Assembly: GCA_018350325.1 (NCBI GenBank)
Contig: JAEVLN010000004.1
Coordinates: 3,348,001-3,412,000, forward strand
Length of the DNA: 64,000 nt
From: Globodera rostochiensis
Taxonomy: Eukaryota; Nematoda; Chromadorea; Rhabditida; Heteroderidae
Direction: 5' to 3'
In this document: piece by piece, positions 40,101 through 55,520 of the stretch
Numbering within the stretch: position 1 is the stretch's first letter
Layout of the letters: every line of letters begins with the position of its first letter
Made by a program: the position numbers and the translations under genes
Notes under the pieces: model-generated
What the model was told of the DNA's origin: nothing
What the model saw: only the letters and a program-made list of their open reading frames with translations
Database searches by the model: none

Positions 40101-41410
40101 TAATTATCTTTATTTAACCCCCAAATTAAAGGAGTCATTGGGTCGGGGCGCTTTATGCAATTCCGGAAATGTTGCGGCGTCGGTCGGTCGGCTGGAACAC
40201 TTTGGGCGAGGATTTGCTGGAGACAATTGTGGCGTTGGACAACCGATACAATGTGTCCGAATTTGCGGTGATTGGGGCGTGGGTTTTCGAATTGTGTCTT
40301 GGACATGAACCCCAAAAATTTAAAAATCGTTTTTTGTCGTTTTTCCTAAATTCAATGGTTGAATATATAAATATGAATTCCTTCTTTTCAGAAACTTCGT
40401 GCCGAAATACTCCAATTGTTGTTGGCCCAAACGCCTGAATTGGTCTCAAACGCCTTTAGGTAATAAATTCGTTGAAATTGAGACAATTTCAGCTCATTCA
40501 GACTGATCACTTCCCGTCGTTGTCCGATGTCGCGCCGTTTCCTTCTGATCAGTGCGGTTGTGGACGCGGCCAAACTGTTGGCCAATGGGGAAAATGGACA
40601 AGAAAATGGGAGGGAAAAGGACACAAAACCTGAAAAGGTCGTAATTTTAAAAACTCAAAAATTTGTTTCCCTTTTTAGACAAAATTTGATGGTAAAGTGA
40701 TGGAAATCGTCGGGGAGCAGAAAGGGCCCAAAGTGATCAGACGGTCAACGGCACTTCAAAAACAGAGCAGAAAATGCCATGAAAACGGATTTTCACGTGT
40801 GGTGATACAACGAATTCTTTCTTTTTAATTTTGAATCAAAGGCACCTCAATTCGTTTTCCCATTGCTTCATTTCACCCAATTCGATCATCTTTACGGTGC
40901 CGCGGTTTGTGACGTTTGATTAGTTAAATTCCGATGGTTAAAAATCCCTTTTCGGCACAGCAGTCCTCCGTCTTTTTGGGGAAATTGGCATTGGCCCTTG
41001 GCGAACTGATCACTTGTGCCGCCCGTTCACCATCCATTCTTTGCATTTTGAGGCAAGTGATCGGAAGTCCCGCCCACAAATCAATAGCTTTTGGACCATT
41101 CGTCTCGTGCCCCTCGGCTTATCCCCCCCCCCTTTTCAGTTCGGCTTTTGAATGGCTGTCGCTTTTGCGTCGCATCGGCTCCCCCCACAATTTGTTTGTG
41201 TGGCAAAGTTGTGTTGGCGCCTATTTGTCCATTTGCGATATGCCGCGACCGTCGTCGGATTTGTTGCGCGAACATTTCACCGACGAATTGAGCGATTGTC
41301 GGGATTGGTTGGCGGAGATGGCGACGGAATTCCCGCACGGAGACGTGGACGAATTGGCCCGACAATCCATCGGCATTCTGTCCATTAGAATTCCCAACAT
41401 TCTCACATAA
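37149..41410 (+). CDS. clk-2: TELO2/CLK-2 (Tel2) PIKK-maturation factor
   Basis: Scaffold of the TTT complex that stabilises ATM, ATR, mTOR and related kinases with HSP90; clk-2 in C. elegans affects DNA damage response and life span. Nineteen exons: 37149-37274, 37349-37369, 37549-37664, 37934-38109, 38247-38551, 38590-38617, 38655-38839, 38966-39240, 39402-39481, 39542-39709, 39777-39947, 39985-40069, 40132-40267, 40392-40459, 40493-40637, 40679-40798, 40842-40904, 40961-41052, 41140-41410; 2631 nt, 876 residues. Diagnostic C-terminal half: acidic linker (LLDSDDDEG), WPAYLRDCLEIL (Tel2 conserved block), QFVFPLLHFTQFD, SSVFLGKLALALGELIT, SSAFEWLSLLRR, DELSDCRDWLAEMA near the end. The N-terminal half is divergent and rests on splice and frame logic. 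The intron 41053-41139 is GC-AG, with donor AG|GCAAGT. One intron (38552-38589) is only 38 nt. Confidence 0.85.
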
Positions 41411-41541
41411 AATAGATCCGGTTTTTGCTTATTTTTGTATCTTTTTTTATGCTTTGTACGGAAATCCAATCCATCAAATTCATGCTGAATTTCCAATTGC
41501 AGAATGGATGAGTGACCCGTTTATCCGATTTTCGTCCTCCT

Positions 41542-43058
41542 TCAACCGCTATTCGTTCTTTGTCGGATTTGCTCCGCCTGGCTGCTGATTTCGTTGATGA
41601 AATTCTGTAAAATTTTAATTTACGTAAAATAATTATATGAAAATAATATCCGCCCGCCCCGAACCCCACCTTAAAGGCGTTTGGGTCCCGCAGGCATTTC
41701 TGCTGTTTGTCTTGCAAGTGATATTTGCACACGTCAACCTTTAAATAGGGGAGGAATTCAACGCGTCCGGTCCCGCAAATGCATTCCGTCCGTCCACTTA
41801 CCCAAAGTCTTGCACATCCCAACTTTTTGTCCTTTCCTAAATTTAAATGGAATAAAACATTAGAACAAATTAAGCTTAAACGCGACCATCGGTGAAGGAA
41901 AAGGTGAGCCAATATTCGTTCTGCAAAATTGAGGCGGCGTTTTATGAGAATTTGGGTGGACAAATTGACCACACCGATTGTAGAGGGCCAAAGAAACTTT
42001 TCGGCAAGTCTTCGATTGAGAAGATTTTGCTGAAAGTCATCGTCCAATGACCCTTTGGCGGAGGACAAAGTTTGTTCTGGCGCAAAAACCTGTCACAGAA
42101 TGACAAATTAACTATCAAAATATGAGTTTGGATATGATTTTTATCCCCCCAGGCGCAATTATCTCAAAAATGCCAACAATGACTCACTCTTCTGCCTTGC
42201 GATCTGAAAGTTGGCAAAAATATATTTATTTTTTGCGTTCTTTCATTGTCCTCCCACCGACCGTTCACGTATTTATGTGCCCCTTTGACCGTCTCTTTGC
42301 ACTTGTCCAACACGTCGCAATACCGACTAAATCATGTCATAGAATTTTGATAATGAAATTTACACTTTTTACCACGAGCCCACTCCGTCGCATCCGTCCA
42401 ACAAATTCCAGCCTTGACACGGAATCACCTTAAAGGAAGGCATTTGATCAATTGCCTTAATTTATTTCAAAAATTTGTAAACAAATTGTTACCTGCCAGC
42501 CCTTGGAGTTGTGTTTGCCGGTGACCGCATGCCGAACTTCCAAATCCATTTCAATTTTTTCCACCGGCAAATCTTCATTGACATCCCTATTTATAGTAAT
42601 TGTTAGAGCAGAAAATAGAAACATTTTGGTAAATCGTTGGTACATAGTGACATTGAAGAAAATTGGGCCTGGAAAACGCGGGTAGTCCGGCCAAATGACG
42701 ATGTTCGACACGTTCACCACGTAATTCGTCCACTGAACAAGGCCATTTTGTTTTGCTTAATTTTCCCTTTTACTTGTTCCGATGCGCATCTGCTGAACTG
42801 CCATCCTCGAATAACAATTCCTTCAATTTTAATAAAAATTATTACTTTAACCCCCTAAATTCGTAAAACACCATAAGGGCCCGAGCTGTACTTGTCCCAA
42901 AAGGGCGGCACGCCGGGCAACGCTTCGCTCCACGCCTTTGTCAGAACGGTGGAACCCTGACGCTTTACACGCTGATGGGCTATGGGCGGCGACGGTTCTG
43001 ACGGAAGTGCCAATGAACTTGTAGCCAGCAGAAGGAGTGACAAAAATTGGAAGACCAT
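41542..43058 (-). CDS. Secreted GM2-activator-like lipid-binding protein (ML fold)
   Basis: Ten exons: 43058-42870, 42732-42644, 42586-42493, 42428-42373, 42326-42258, 42089-41975, 41920-41887, 41836-41802, 41738-41670, 41604-41542; 813 nt, 270 residues. Signal peptide MVFQFLSLLLLATSSLA, then a dibasic site (RVKR) that could be a furin cleavage. The body follows ganglioside GM2 activator: PGPIFFNVTM, KIEMDLEVRHAVTGKHN, VIPCQGWNLLDGCDGVGSC, RYCDVLDKC, LCPPPKGHW, YWLTFSFTDGKDKKLGCARLW. The Cys pattern and the CDVLD signature are the main support. Beyond the usual end there is an added segment with two Cys (VDVCKYHLQDKQQKC) and a helical tail to the stop. It probably binds or transfers lipids in the lysosome or outside the cell. 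Signal peptide and frame are observed; lipid binding is inferred from the family. Confidence 0.8.
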
Positions 43059-44978
43059 CCGAAATTAGCAGAGGTTGAGCTACCAAAACAATTAGGTTAA
43101 AACGTTTTGTGTGTTCGGTGTGGTCTGTTAATTAAGGTTTAGGTCCTCGAAAATGGAGGTGGGTGACGCATTAGCGTCGAGATTTATTGTCGTGTAAGGA
43201 GCTCTTTCGCCTAGCGGGGACAACAGGCTCCGAGTGTTCTAAGGCTTTAAACGCTGTCGTCATCGTCTAAAAACAATCCAAAAATCAAACAAATAGGATT
43301 TACGATGGTCATGTGAATGATTAAGCGTTTGTGAAGATGTTGGGGTGGCAGAGGGAGGAGATGAGTAAGCCGTCCAACGAACGAAAAGCTTGACACAATC
43401 CATGCCCGACGAATGGAAGGAAAAGCCTGTTATTATCGTGCAGCCCGATCATTCTGTTTGACGACCATCGGTCGGTTTGGTGCAGGCAGACGCAGTTTAA
43501 TGGGGGGAATGAATAAAGAAAGGATCTCTGAGAGTGCAATGGGAGGGATTTGGGCTGTGGCGTGAATCGGAAGAAATCGGGCAGTGGAACGAGAAATGAT
43601 GTTCTGTTGGGAATGAATGGATGAGGGAGGGGTGAGGCTGACATCGGTGGGTGGACGTCGCCCCTCGGGCGGAACGACACCAAATGACCAAATGGTGGAG
43701 GAGGGGAGGGGGGAGATCCGTTTAAGGAGCAGATTTGTGCATGGCGGCGGGGGGGGGGGGGTATTTGGTTTTGAAAACGAAGGCAAAGGCATCGAGGAAA
43801 GTGAAAATATTTGAGAAATGGAGGGGGGGGGGGGAAGTTTAGTGATGGAAATGGATTATAATTTAATACATTTTGTTGATGATCGCTTCCGTCAAAATAT
43901 ACGCCTCTCTCACAAAACTTCCCAAGAAATGTTGGCTGAACGCAATTAATTAATGATAATTGATTAAAATAGCAGAGTTCCCATCCAAGGCTTAACCTAA
44001 TTGTGTCTTTTTGGCAAACCGACGAAACAAATTATTTTTGTGTCGGAGTGAAAGTGCCTAAATTTTCTAAATGCATTCGTGAAAAACGGTCCTCCCCTAG
44101 GGGAAGGCGCCTGTCCACACCAGGGCTGAACAATTGCGAAGTCGTAATTCATTTAGAGAATTTAAATTAAAAAATTGAAATTAATATTTTGCAAATAATC
44201 TTCATTATGAACTTGTGTATTTAATAAAACAATTTAATTTCTTAAATAGTATTTGTGGTTATTTGAAATGTTATCAGAGAATGTTTGCTCGAAGAGAGGA
44301 GGTCACCAGCAGAAAGGGCATTAGCTTTTCTGGACCATTTGCAAATGAGTAAAAATATTTTTATTATAAGGAAAAAAATTTTCGTCTGAAAATATATTTT
44401 TTTAATAAAATTCTCTTAAAAAATAATGTTGTTCGAAAATATAAGAACCCAATTCCTGACATTTTTTAGATAAAAAGAAAAGTTTGATTGCAGCTGTTTA
44501 ATTGCTCTCAATTCGGTTACACAACATTTCGTCAATGAACTTTTCGACAACGCCGTTTCGTTAATTCTATTGGCTGTATACTATGGGTCTTGTGAATCGT
44601 TAGTTTGAAAATAGTGTAAATTTTGGCGTTTTGCATATTTTGAACATGGCCAGAACGCCATAATATGAATGAAATCATCATTTTCTTTGCTGATTTTTGA
44701 TTGTGAAGTGTAGAGCTCGACCTGGATTTTTCCTGGACCTGGATTTTTTGTCCAGAAAATCAGGTCCAGGCACCTTCCTAAAATCCAGGTCTAGAATCCA
44801 GGTCCAGAATTTTTCAAAAGGATGGGCTCTAGTGGACTCTAACTTTGGTTTTTTTAAATGTTTGTTGCTAACAGATTGTAACCGCGGACGTTTCTCACGC
44901 TTTCGATATTGATTTGAAACTTTTAGCTTTGTATTACCACATTTTTAGCAATATTCTCAGAATTCGATTATTATTATT
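43059..44978. other. Intergenic, no gene seen
   Basis: Holds G runs at 43749-43761 and 43823-43834, AT-rich sequence at 44150-44480 and the foldback element at 44711-44831. No exon on either strand that I can support. Confidence 0.55.
44711..44831. repeat. Short foldback element with TAGAGC ends
   Basis: A 121-bp segment starting tagagctc and ending gggctcta, filled with inverted copies of acctggatt and aatccaggt. Flanking octamers gtgaagtg and gtggactc agree at five of eight positions, so a decayed target duplication is possible. Probably a small non-autonomous DNA transposon. Confidence 0.45.
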
Positions 44979-47086
<2,108 letters not shown>

Positions 47087-47506
47087 CCGTGGATGGATTT
47101 GCTATGCTAATTATTCTGACATTGTGGGAAAATGTGTAGAAATCGATGTTTTGTTTTTGCTGTTTGGCGTAAAAAAGCATTGTTTTATATTTTTGCCAGT
47201 GCAACGGTTCAAATTACGCTTGCAAAACGCAATGAAAAAAATAATCAACTCTCTTAAAAGCGATTTTGATTTTCATCCAATGTGTGATGAACCAGTTTGA
47301 CCCACACCATAGTTGGGGTTTTTAAGCATATATACGTAATTCCGTGTTTGGCAAACAAACCGGCCTCTAACTAGTAAACGAGCTAAGCTTGAAAGCAATT
47401 CGTTTGTGCCTCATCAAAAAAATTTCACTTGGAAATGTCGACACATACTCAACTTATGTAGGAAGCTTATTATTTTTAATCATCAAAACAAAAGAGGTTG
47501 TTTTGC

Positions 47507-49957
<2,451 letters not shown>

Positions 49958-51111
49958 TCAGCTCCAAATGAGTCGTTTGCCCATGTACATCTCGGCCCCC
50001 CGTCTGGCCAACAGATCAGCTTGGTCGTTTCCATAATTGCCCGAATGGCCTGCCACCTTCTCAAATTTGGTCTTCACGTCCCCCGCCATCAATTTGTCCA
50101 GCCGCTCGAGCAAATCCCGATTTCGAACATCCTTTCCTTTGACGGTCTTCCAGCCGTTACGACGCCATTTGGTTAACCATTTGGTCATCTGCGATTTAGT
50201 AATAAGTTCTTCGAAATGTCTTGAAAGGGTGCCTTTGCTACACGGAGACGGAAGACGTAATAATTTTTTGAAAATGTTACCGATTGGATCAGCAGTTCTG
50301 AGTCAGTTCGGATCACCAGTCGACGGATGTTTCGCGCCTTGGCCTTTTCCACCGCAGCAATTACGGCCAAATATTCCGCACGATTGTTAGTGGGCTCCCC
50401 AACAACCGGCGCGGACACATTGTCGGGATGGTCGTCGGACCAAAACACGCCAAAGCCAGCCTTAGGGGATAAAATTTTAAAATACAAAAAATAATGGGAG
50501 CCAGTCTAAGCCGGCCTACCCACCCGGGATGTTATCCAGATTAAACCATATTTCTTTCAAAAAATGACCAATTTTGGCTAAGCCGCATTTTAAAAACGAA
50601 CCTTAGCACCGACACAGCCATTCCGACTGCAAGCGCCGTCGGTGTAGACAATGGTCGCCGTATCATCGCCGACCGCGTCGTCTACCGCTGATGCCAAAGT
50701 AGCTGCTGCTTCCCCAACAACGGCTGCACTCTCTGCCGGACAACTCCCATTTTTGAAGATGCCGTTCGCTTTTTGTCTTCCCAACTTTGGCTTTGTGGGC
50801 TTGAAGGCATCCTTTGCAACCAGAATGCCTCCGCCAGATGCAGTGCCTTAAAGGGAAAGGACTTGTGTCCGATCGACGCATCGAGATACAGGAACTTACA
50901 CACAAAGCCAAGAATAAAAGTCCGTTATCACCTCAACCCCCACCCAATTACCCTTGTTTTTCTCCACAAATTTGGAGGCTTCTTCGAACGTGGGAAATTT
51001 CTTGAATCTTGCTCCCGGGAACCCATTGACACTCGCAAGACACTTTTCCCAAGTGGAGAAAACGCCGACACCACGCCCCCGTGCAACGGCATAAAATGAG
51101 GCACAACGCAT
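49958..51111 (-). CDS. rnh-1: Ribonuclease H1
   Basis: Cleaves RNA in RNA-DNA hybrids, in nucleus and mitochondria. Exons 51111-50952, 50846-50602, 50460-50281, 50188-49958; 816 nt, 271 residues. N-terminal hybrid-binding domain [19 protein letters not shown] with [18 protein letters not shown], then an Ala-rich linker, then the RNase H fold with all four acidic catalytic residues in place: IVYTDGACS (Asp), [14 protein letters not shown] (Glu), [11 protein letters not shown] (Asp), and [14 protein letters not shown] (Asp), plus the active-site His region [10 protein letters not shown] and the handle [12 protein letters not shown]. The start ATG at 51109-51111 lies six residues before FYAV. 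Confidence 0.96.
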
Positions 51112-51857
51112 CAACAAATAGAAAAGAATTTAAATTAGTACAAAAAATGCTAAATCAAAAATTGTTGTGTGGTAAACAAAAGAATAAAATCACAACGAAA
51201 AGATCCAATATTTTATTCGAAAATTTGCCAAAACAAAATGAATGATCCGGCAAATGGGTATTTCATACTTGAGTGAGGAAATAATGTCGGGAGGGGAGGG
51301 GGAGGGGGCAATTCAATGCTTTCCCGCTTTACCTCTTTTTTTCTTCTTAATTTTGGATTTGAATTATACCAATTCTTTTTGCATAATGGTACACATTACA
51401 TGAACAAAAAGGGAAGCAAACAGGAAAGCACCTAAATAATTCCTTTGGCAAAGTTGTTCATGTGACGCAAATAAAATTGGAAAATTCCATCGCCGAAGCC
51501 GAGAAAATGAGATAATCAACAAATCAATAAGCAGAAAATCAATCAATGAATCGATTGCAGAGGCTTTGGAGAGTAAACACGAGAGCTGCGGATGTTGAGA
51601 CGGTATAAATTGCGACGGGTGAAACTGAAAATGGGAAAAATAATTAGCATTTCTAAGTCGCCTTTGCAATTTTCATTTTTTGGGTTTTTATTGTTTTTTT
51701 GTTGTTTTCCCCAATTTATGCCCAAATATAACAATGTGATGGGATGTTTATGGCATCCGTTTAAAAATCCCCTTTTAATTAATACTAAAATCAACCCTGG
51801 CATGTTTTATCAAGAAACGCCTGTTTCCAATACTTTTACCAAAATGGCCAAAATTGT

Positions 51858-53261
51858 CTATTGTTGTGAAGCCTGCTCCTCCCCTTCGTTGTCGCTGAGC
51901 TTTGCTTTCTTGGCCAGCTCCCCGTCCTCGCCCGCCGTTTTGTGCTGCTTCGCCTCCCCCTCCTCTATTTTCTCATCCGATTTGGCAGCCATCGGCGCCG
52001 ATTGCTGCTGCTCTCCATTGACGGCAGCTTCTTCCTCCTCAGTTGAAACGACGTCCTTTTCGCCCTGTTTCTCCCCTATGCCTGCCTCGTCACGCATTTC
52101 GGCATCGGCACCAGCATCCCTTCCTTGCGCAGTCGTCTCCCCCCTGAGCTCTTTGTGGCCAGCAGATGAGTCCAACTTTGCCCCGTCATCATCACGCTCA
52201 TCATTCACTTTGGTGCCATAGGTACGTTTGCGCGCTGAACCATTTGGCGTTAAAGTAAATGTGAGAAAATTATCAAACGGAACGCTAATTCAAATTGAAT
52301 TGCCCAAAATGCCACTCACCGACAGGCTTTGCGCCCAATTCGTCGGTCGCTGCATGTCCATCCTTCGCATCTTCCACATTGGCCTCCTCAGTCTCTCCAT
52401 CCGTTTGGTCCATCGCCTCCTCCTCAGCCTTGGCACCCGCCGAAGTTCGCGAACTTTTTGGCGTTTTCTTTTCATCCGCTGAACAAAACAATTAAGTATT
52501 GGTTTGACGACTTGATAATCTTCTTCTCCTTGTCTGTATTAATTTGGCTCATTTTAAGAATTAAAAAGGAAAGCAATTTATATTTTGGCCAAATTTGTCA
52601 TCCTCTGCATCGTAGCCTGAGTCAGAACCTATGATTGACAAAAGGTCCATCTCCGCTCCTCACCTTTCCCTTCAAAATACTTTTCCAAATAGTGCTGTGC
52701 CTCCCCCAAAGTGTCAAACTTTTTGTGCATTGCGTTCGGGTAGCCTTTGGTCTAAAAATTCCGAAATTTATCGAAATATAGGCATAATAAAAAACGTTTT
52801 TCTTGACGGTTTCCATATCTTTGAATATGCCAACAATACGACCACGAGCAACCGCAAAGAACTTCGTAAATGAATCGTCGACATCCACTAAATTAAACAT
52901 ATTTAAAAAAAACCGAAAACTTCCATACTCGAGGTTGATTCGGGCTCCGAGCGCTTCACAAAACTTTCTGAAATAGTATGTTTCATAAAACCGAAACATT
53001 AAAATTGCGTAAAGGATTCGGAGTATCCAAACGCAATTTATCCTTTCTTAGTTTGCTTTCTCAAGCCAATATTCGGCTTAATTTTTGGAAGGGCTCACCC
53101 GCTTCCTCGCGATTCTTGAACTTCTTCAATGTCGGGCTCGGAAAACCCTTCATGGCTGCTCGAGCTTCCATGTAATTGCCAAACACGCCACGCTGACGGC
53201 CCCACGTAACCGCGTAGAATGTGGACGGCGAAGAAGGCGTTACCGGTTGTTGGTCAGTCAT
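51858..53261 (-). CDS. Protein with two RNase H1-type hybrid-binding domains, no nuclease
   Basis: Exons placed with confidence: 53261-53099, 52968-52930, 52887-52796, 52751-52664, 52478-52320, 52234-51858; a short exon starting at 52628 links the fourth and fifth but its 3' end is unsure (a GC donor is the best fit). About 310 residues. First hybrid-binding-like domain: FYAVTWGRQRGVFGNYMEARAAM with LKKFKNREEAESFVKR. Second: FFAVARGRIVGIFKDMETVK with HKKFDTLGEAQHYLEKYF. After that comes an acidic, Glu/Ala-rich disordered tail with a basic cluster (ARKRTYGTK) that may be a nuclear signal. No RNase H catalytic residues are present anywhere. It lies just upstream of RNase H1 on the same strand, suggesting origin by tandem duplication. 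Likely binds RNA-DNA hybrids or dsRNA (inference). Confidence 0.75.
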
Positions 53262-53686
53262 TTTCCGAAAGTTGAGGACAATTTGTTGAACTAACAAACG
53301 CTTCGGTTTATACGTAATAAGCTGAAGCTATTTTTGTAAAAATTGAATTTTGTAGAAAAATATGTATAAATTGTTGCAAAGAACAAAGTCAAATTCAAAA
53401 AAGGGAAGAATATTGATTGTCTGTCTTTCTTCCTTAATCATTTCAAAAAAAAATGTGTTGACGGTACAAAAAGGGCTCTTTTAAAGTGTGGGTCCTATTT
53501 TGGGTGTTTTTCAAATTAAAACTGAAAACTTTCCTCGCGCTCAAGGAAAAACAATGAAAATGTTTAACGATCATTAATTGTTAGAAAATCTTAAATTTGC
53601 TACCAAATATAGGACCAAAACAGAAAAGTAGTGGTAAAAGACCAGAAAATGTGTACAAGTCATTTCAAGAGAAAAGGCCATCAGAT

Positions 53687-54853
53687 TCAGCGATTCACTG
53701 AGTTGGAACCCATCTGTTCGGCAATAAATTCATTGGCCATGGAAATCGCCGCCTCTTTCTGCCGCTTCTTCTCCCCGAGTTCGTCTCGTATAGCCGCCGG
53801 CGCTTTGCCCAATTCGCCAGCAGTGACCTCCCAAAGGATTTTGTCAACTTCCTCCTAAAAGCAATATTCTCCTTTTCAATAGTTACCCGATTAAAACAGT
53901 AATAATTTAAATGGATGTTGGTGAGGAATTTTACCTGTGCCAACTCTTCCATGTCGTCGGGCTCAGTGGATTCCATTGTCTCCTCGATGATCTCCTCAAT
54001 GATTCCCATCTGAATTAGTCACTCAGAAACAGGCATAAAACCCGAGCAATATGCCCTTAAAAACCACAGCTATCCTTTTTTCAAAAAAAAGGAAGCGCTC
54101 ACATTCATATTCCCACCTTGGTCATTTCCTTCGACATTTCCCGCATCACTTGCATAACTTCGGGTACCTACGGGTTAAGCGTTAAAGTATACATTTTTGC
54201 GGGACCACCTTTAACAACTGCTGCATGGCCCTCATCACCTCCGTGGACTGCTTCAGGGTGCCGGCCATCCGAATTGTGGCCAATTGATGCTGCATATTCA
54301 TGTTTATGGAGTTGACCTGCGCAATGGTCCCGTGTAGTTTGTTCACTGTCTGTAGATGATTGTCAGAAAGGAATGAGTTTTTGAAGAATGCTGTTTTATC
54401 AAAAATTCTTTAAGTTCACCTTCCTCGAGTTGACGATAGACTTTGCTAACAGAACACAGACTTCCCGGTCGCCTTTTTTAGCTGCAGCTTTGATCTCCCG
54501 TTTTACCTTAAATGTCTGACTTTTTTAGGTAATGTTATAAAATTCGTTGGACTTTAGCGTTTGAAAAGGCTTTGTGACAAACCTTTTCTTCCTCTCGTTG
54601 GATGGCGCCAATTTGTCGATTGAGTCGCGAAGTTTCAAGCCTCAGCTTTCGTTGAAGTTCTCTGACCTAATTATAAGAATATTTTTAATGTGAACTTACT
54701 ACCCAATACTTAATTAGGTATGCAAAGTAAATGGTCAAAAATTGCTTTAATTGAAGGAAAGCCATTTCGGATGAGGGAACGAGTTCTTCCACTCTCTGCC
54801 CTGGTTACCTGCTCTTTTGGATCAACTTTGGTCTTCCCGAACAAGCCCATCAT
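53687..54853 (-). CDS. vps-24: ESCRT-III subunit CHMP3/VPS24
   Basis: Forms membrane-scission filaments with VPS2 and SNF7 in multivesicular-body sorting and cytokinesis. Exons 54853-54809, 54666-54583, 54506-54420, 54349-54209, 54167-54117, 54009-53935, 53854-53687; 651 nt, 216 residues. N-terminus MMGLFGKTKVDPKEQVRELQR with the basic helix QRKLRLETSRLNRQIGAIQR, then AAAKKGDREVCVLLAKSIV, INMNMQHQLATIRMAGTLKQ, EVMQVMREMSKEM and the C-terminal acidic region with DKILWEVTAGELGKAP, matching the VPS24 order. The far C-terminal MIM1-like end is unusual (FIAEQMGSNSVNR) and lacks the usual LATLRS-type tail. Two tandem ATGs; the second (54848-54850) gives MGLFGK as in the family. Confidence 0.95.
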
Positions 54854-55145
54854 TCCAATCAATTTGGACGCAATATTTGTATTTCCTGTGAATGGCGTTT
54901 ATGTTTCAGGGTCATGTCAAAAAATGTAATTATGTATGTGCAGTTCGAAGAACGCTAATTTGTCGTGCCCCAACCAGGGATGTTGATCTCCGGAAATTTT
55001 TAGGGTCGGACTTATGCACGAAACATGTTTTCAGCCAAAAGTTTCGTCGATTTAACAATCCCATTCGGACCTCGCATTTTTAGCTTGATTTGGAACTCTG
55101 GCCGCACGGGGCCTTTCATTTATCCGGGCTTTTATTGCTCAAAAG

Positions 55146-55313
55146 TAGGGTAGGACGGGACCGGGAACAGTACTGAAATGTCTTTTCTGGGACTGAAATT
55201 GTCCCGGTTTTTTCCAAAACGTTCTTTTTGTCCAGTAGTCCCGGGTTTTTGACCAGGACTAATTTAATCCCGGCCCCGGTTTTTCCCGAAAGTCCCGGTC
55301 CCGTCCTACACTA
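55146..55313. mobile_element. hAT-like MITE with TAG-ended inverted repeats
   Basis: A 168-bp element flanked by a perfect 8-bp direct repeat CTCAAAAG (55138-55145 and 55314-55321). The terminal inverted repeats are 21 bp with one mismatch: left tagggtaggacgggaccggga, right the reverse complement of tagtgtaggacgggaccggga. Additional cccgg-rich inverted pairs lie inside. It has no coding capacity. The TAG start and 8-bp duplication are typical of hAT elements. Confidence 0.88.
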
Positions 55314-55520
55314 CTCAAAAGTACCTAAATAGGTGCTTAAAAAGTCCAAAATTAGAGGTGTAAGTTGGAAAAAAAATTTTCCGCGATATTTATTAAAATT
55401 CATTTGTGTGAAAACAATTTTCAAATCAAAAGCAATTGTCAAATTTTTTAAAATAAATCATTCTTATTGAACAATGTGAAATGATTGTACAATAAAAGTG
55501 CAAAAACATTCGAAGCATTT

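Noticed and set aside
40842..41052. Apparent frameshift near the FPLLHF block of TELO2
   Set aside because: A 56-nt GT-AG intron (40905-40960) restores the frame and gives AAQSSVFLGKLALALGEL, matching the family.
51858..53261. Viral origin suggested by the Cauli_VI-type domain
   Set aside because: The domain is the standard N-terminal domain of cellular RNase H1, and the adjacent RNase H1 gene explains it by duplication.
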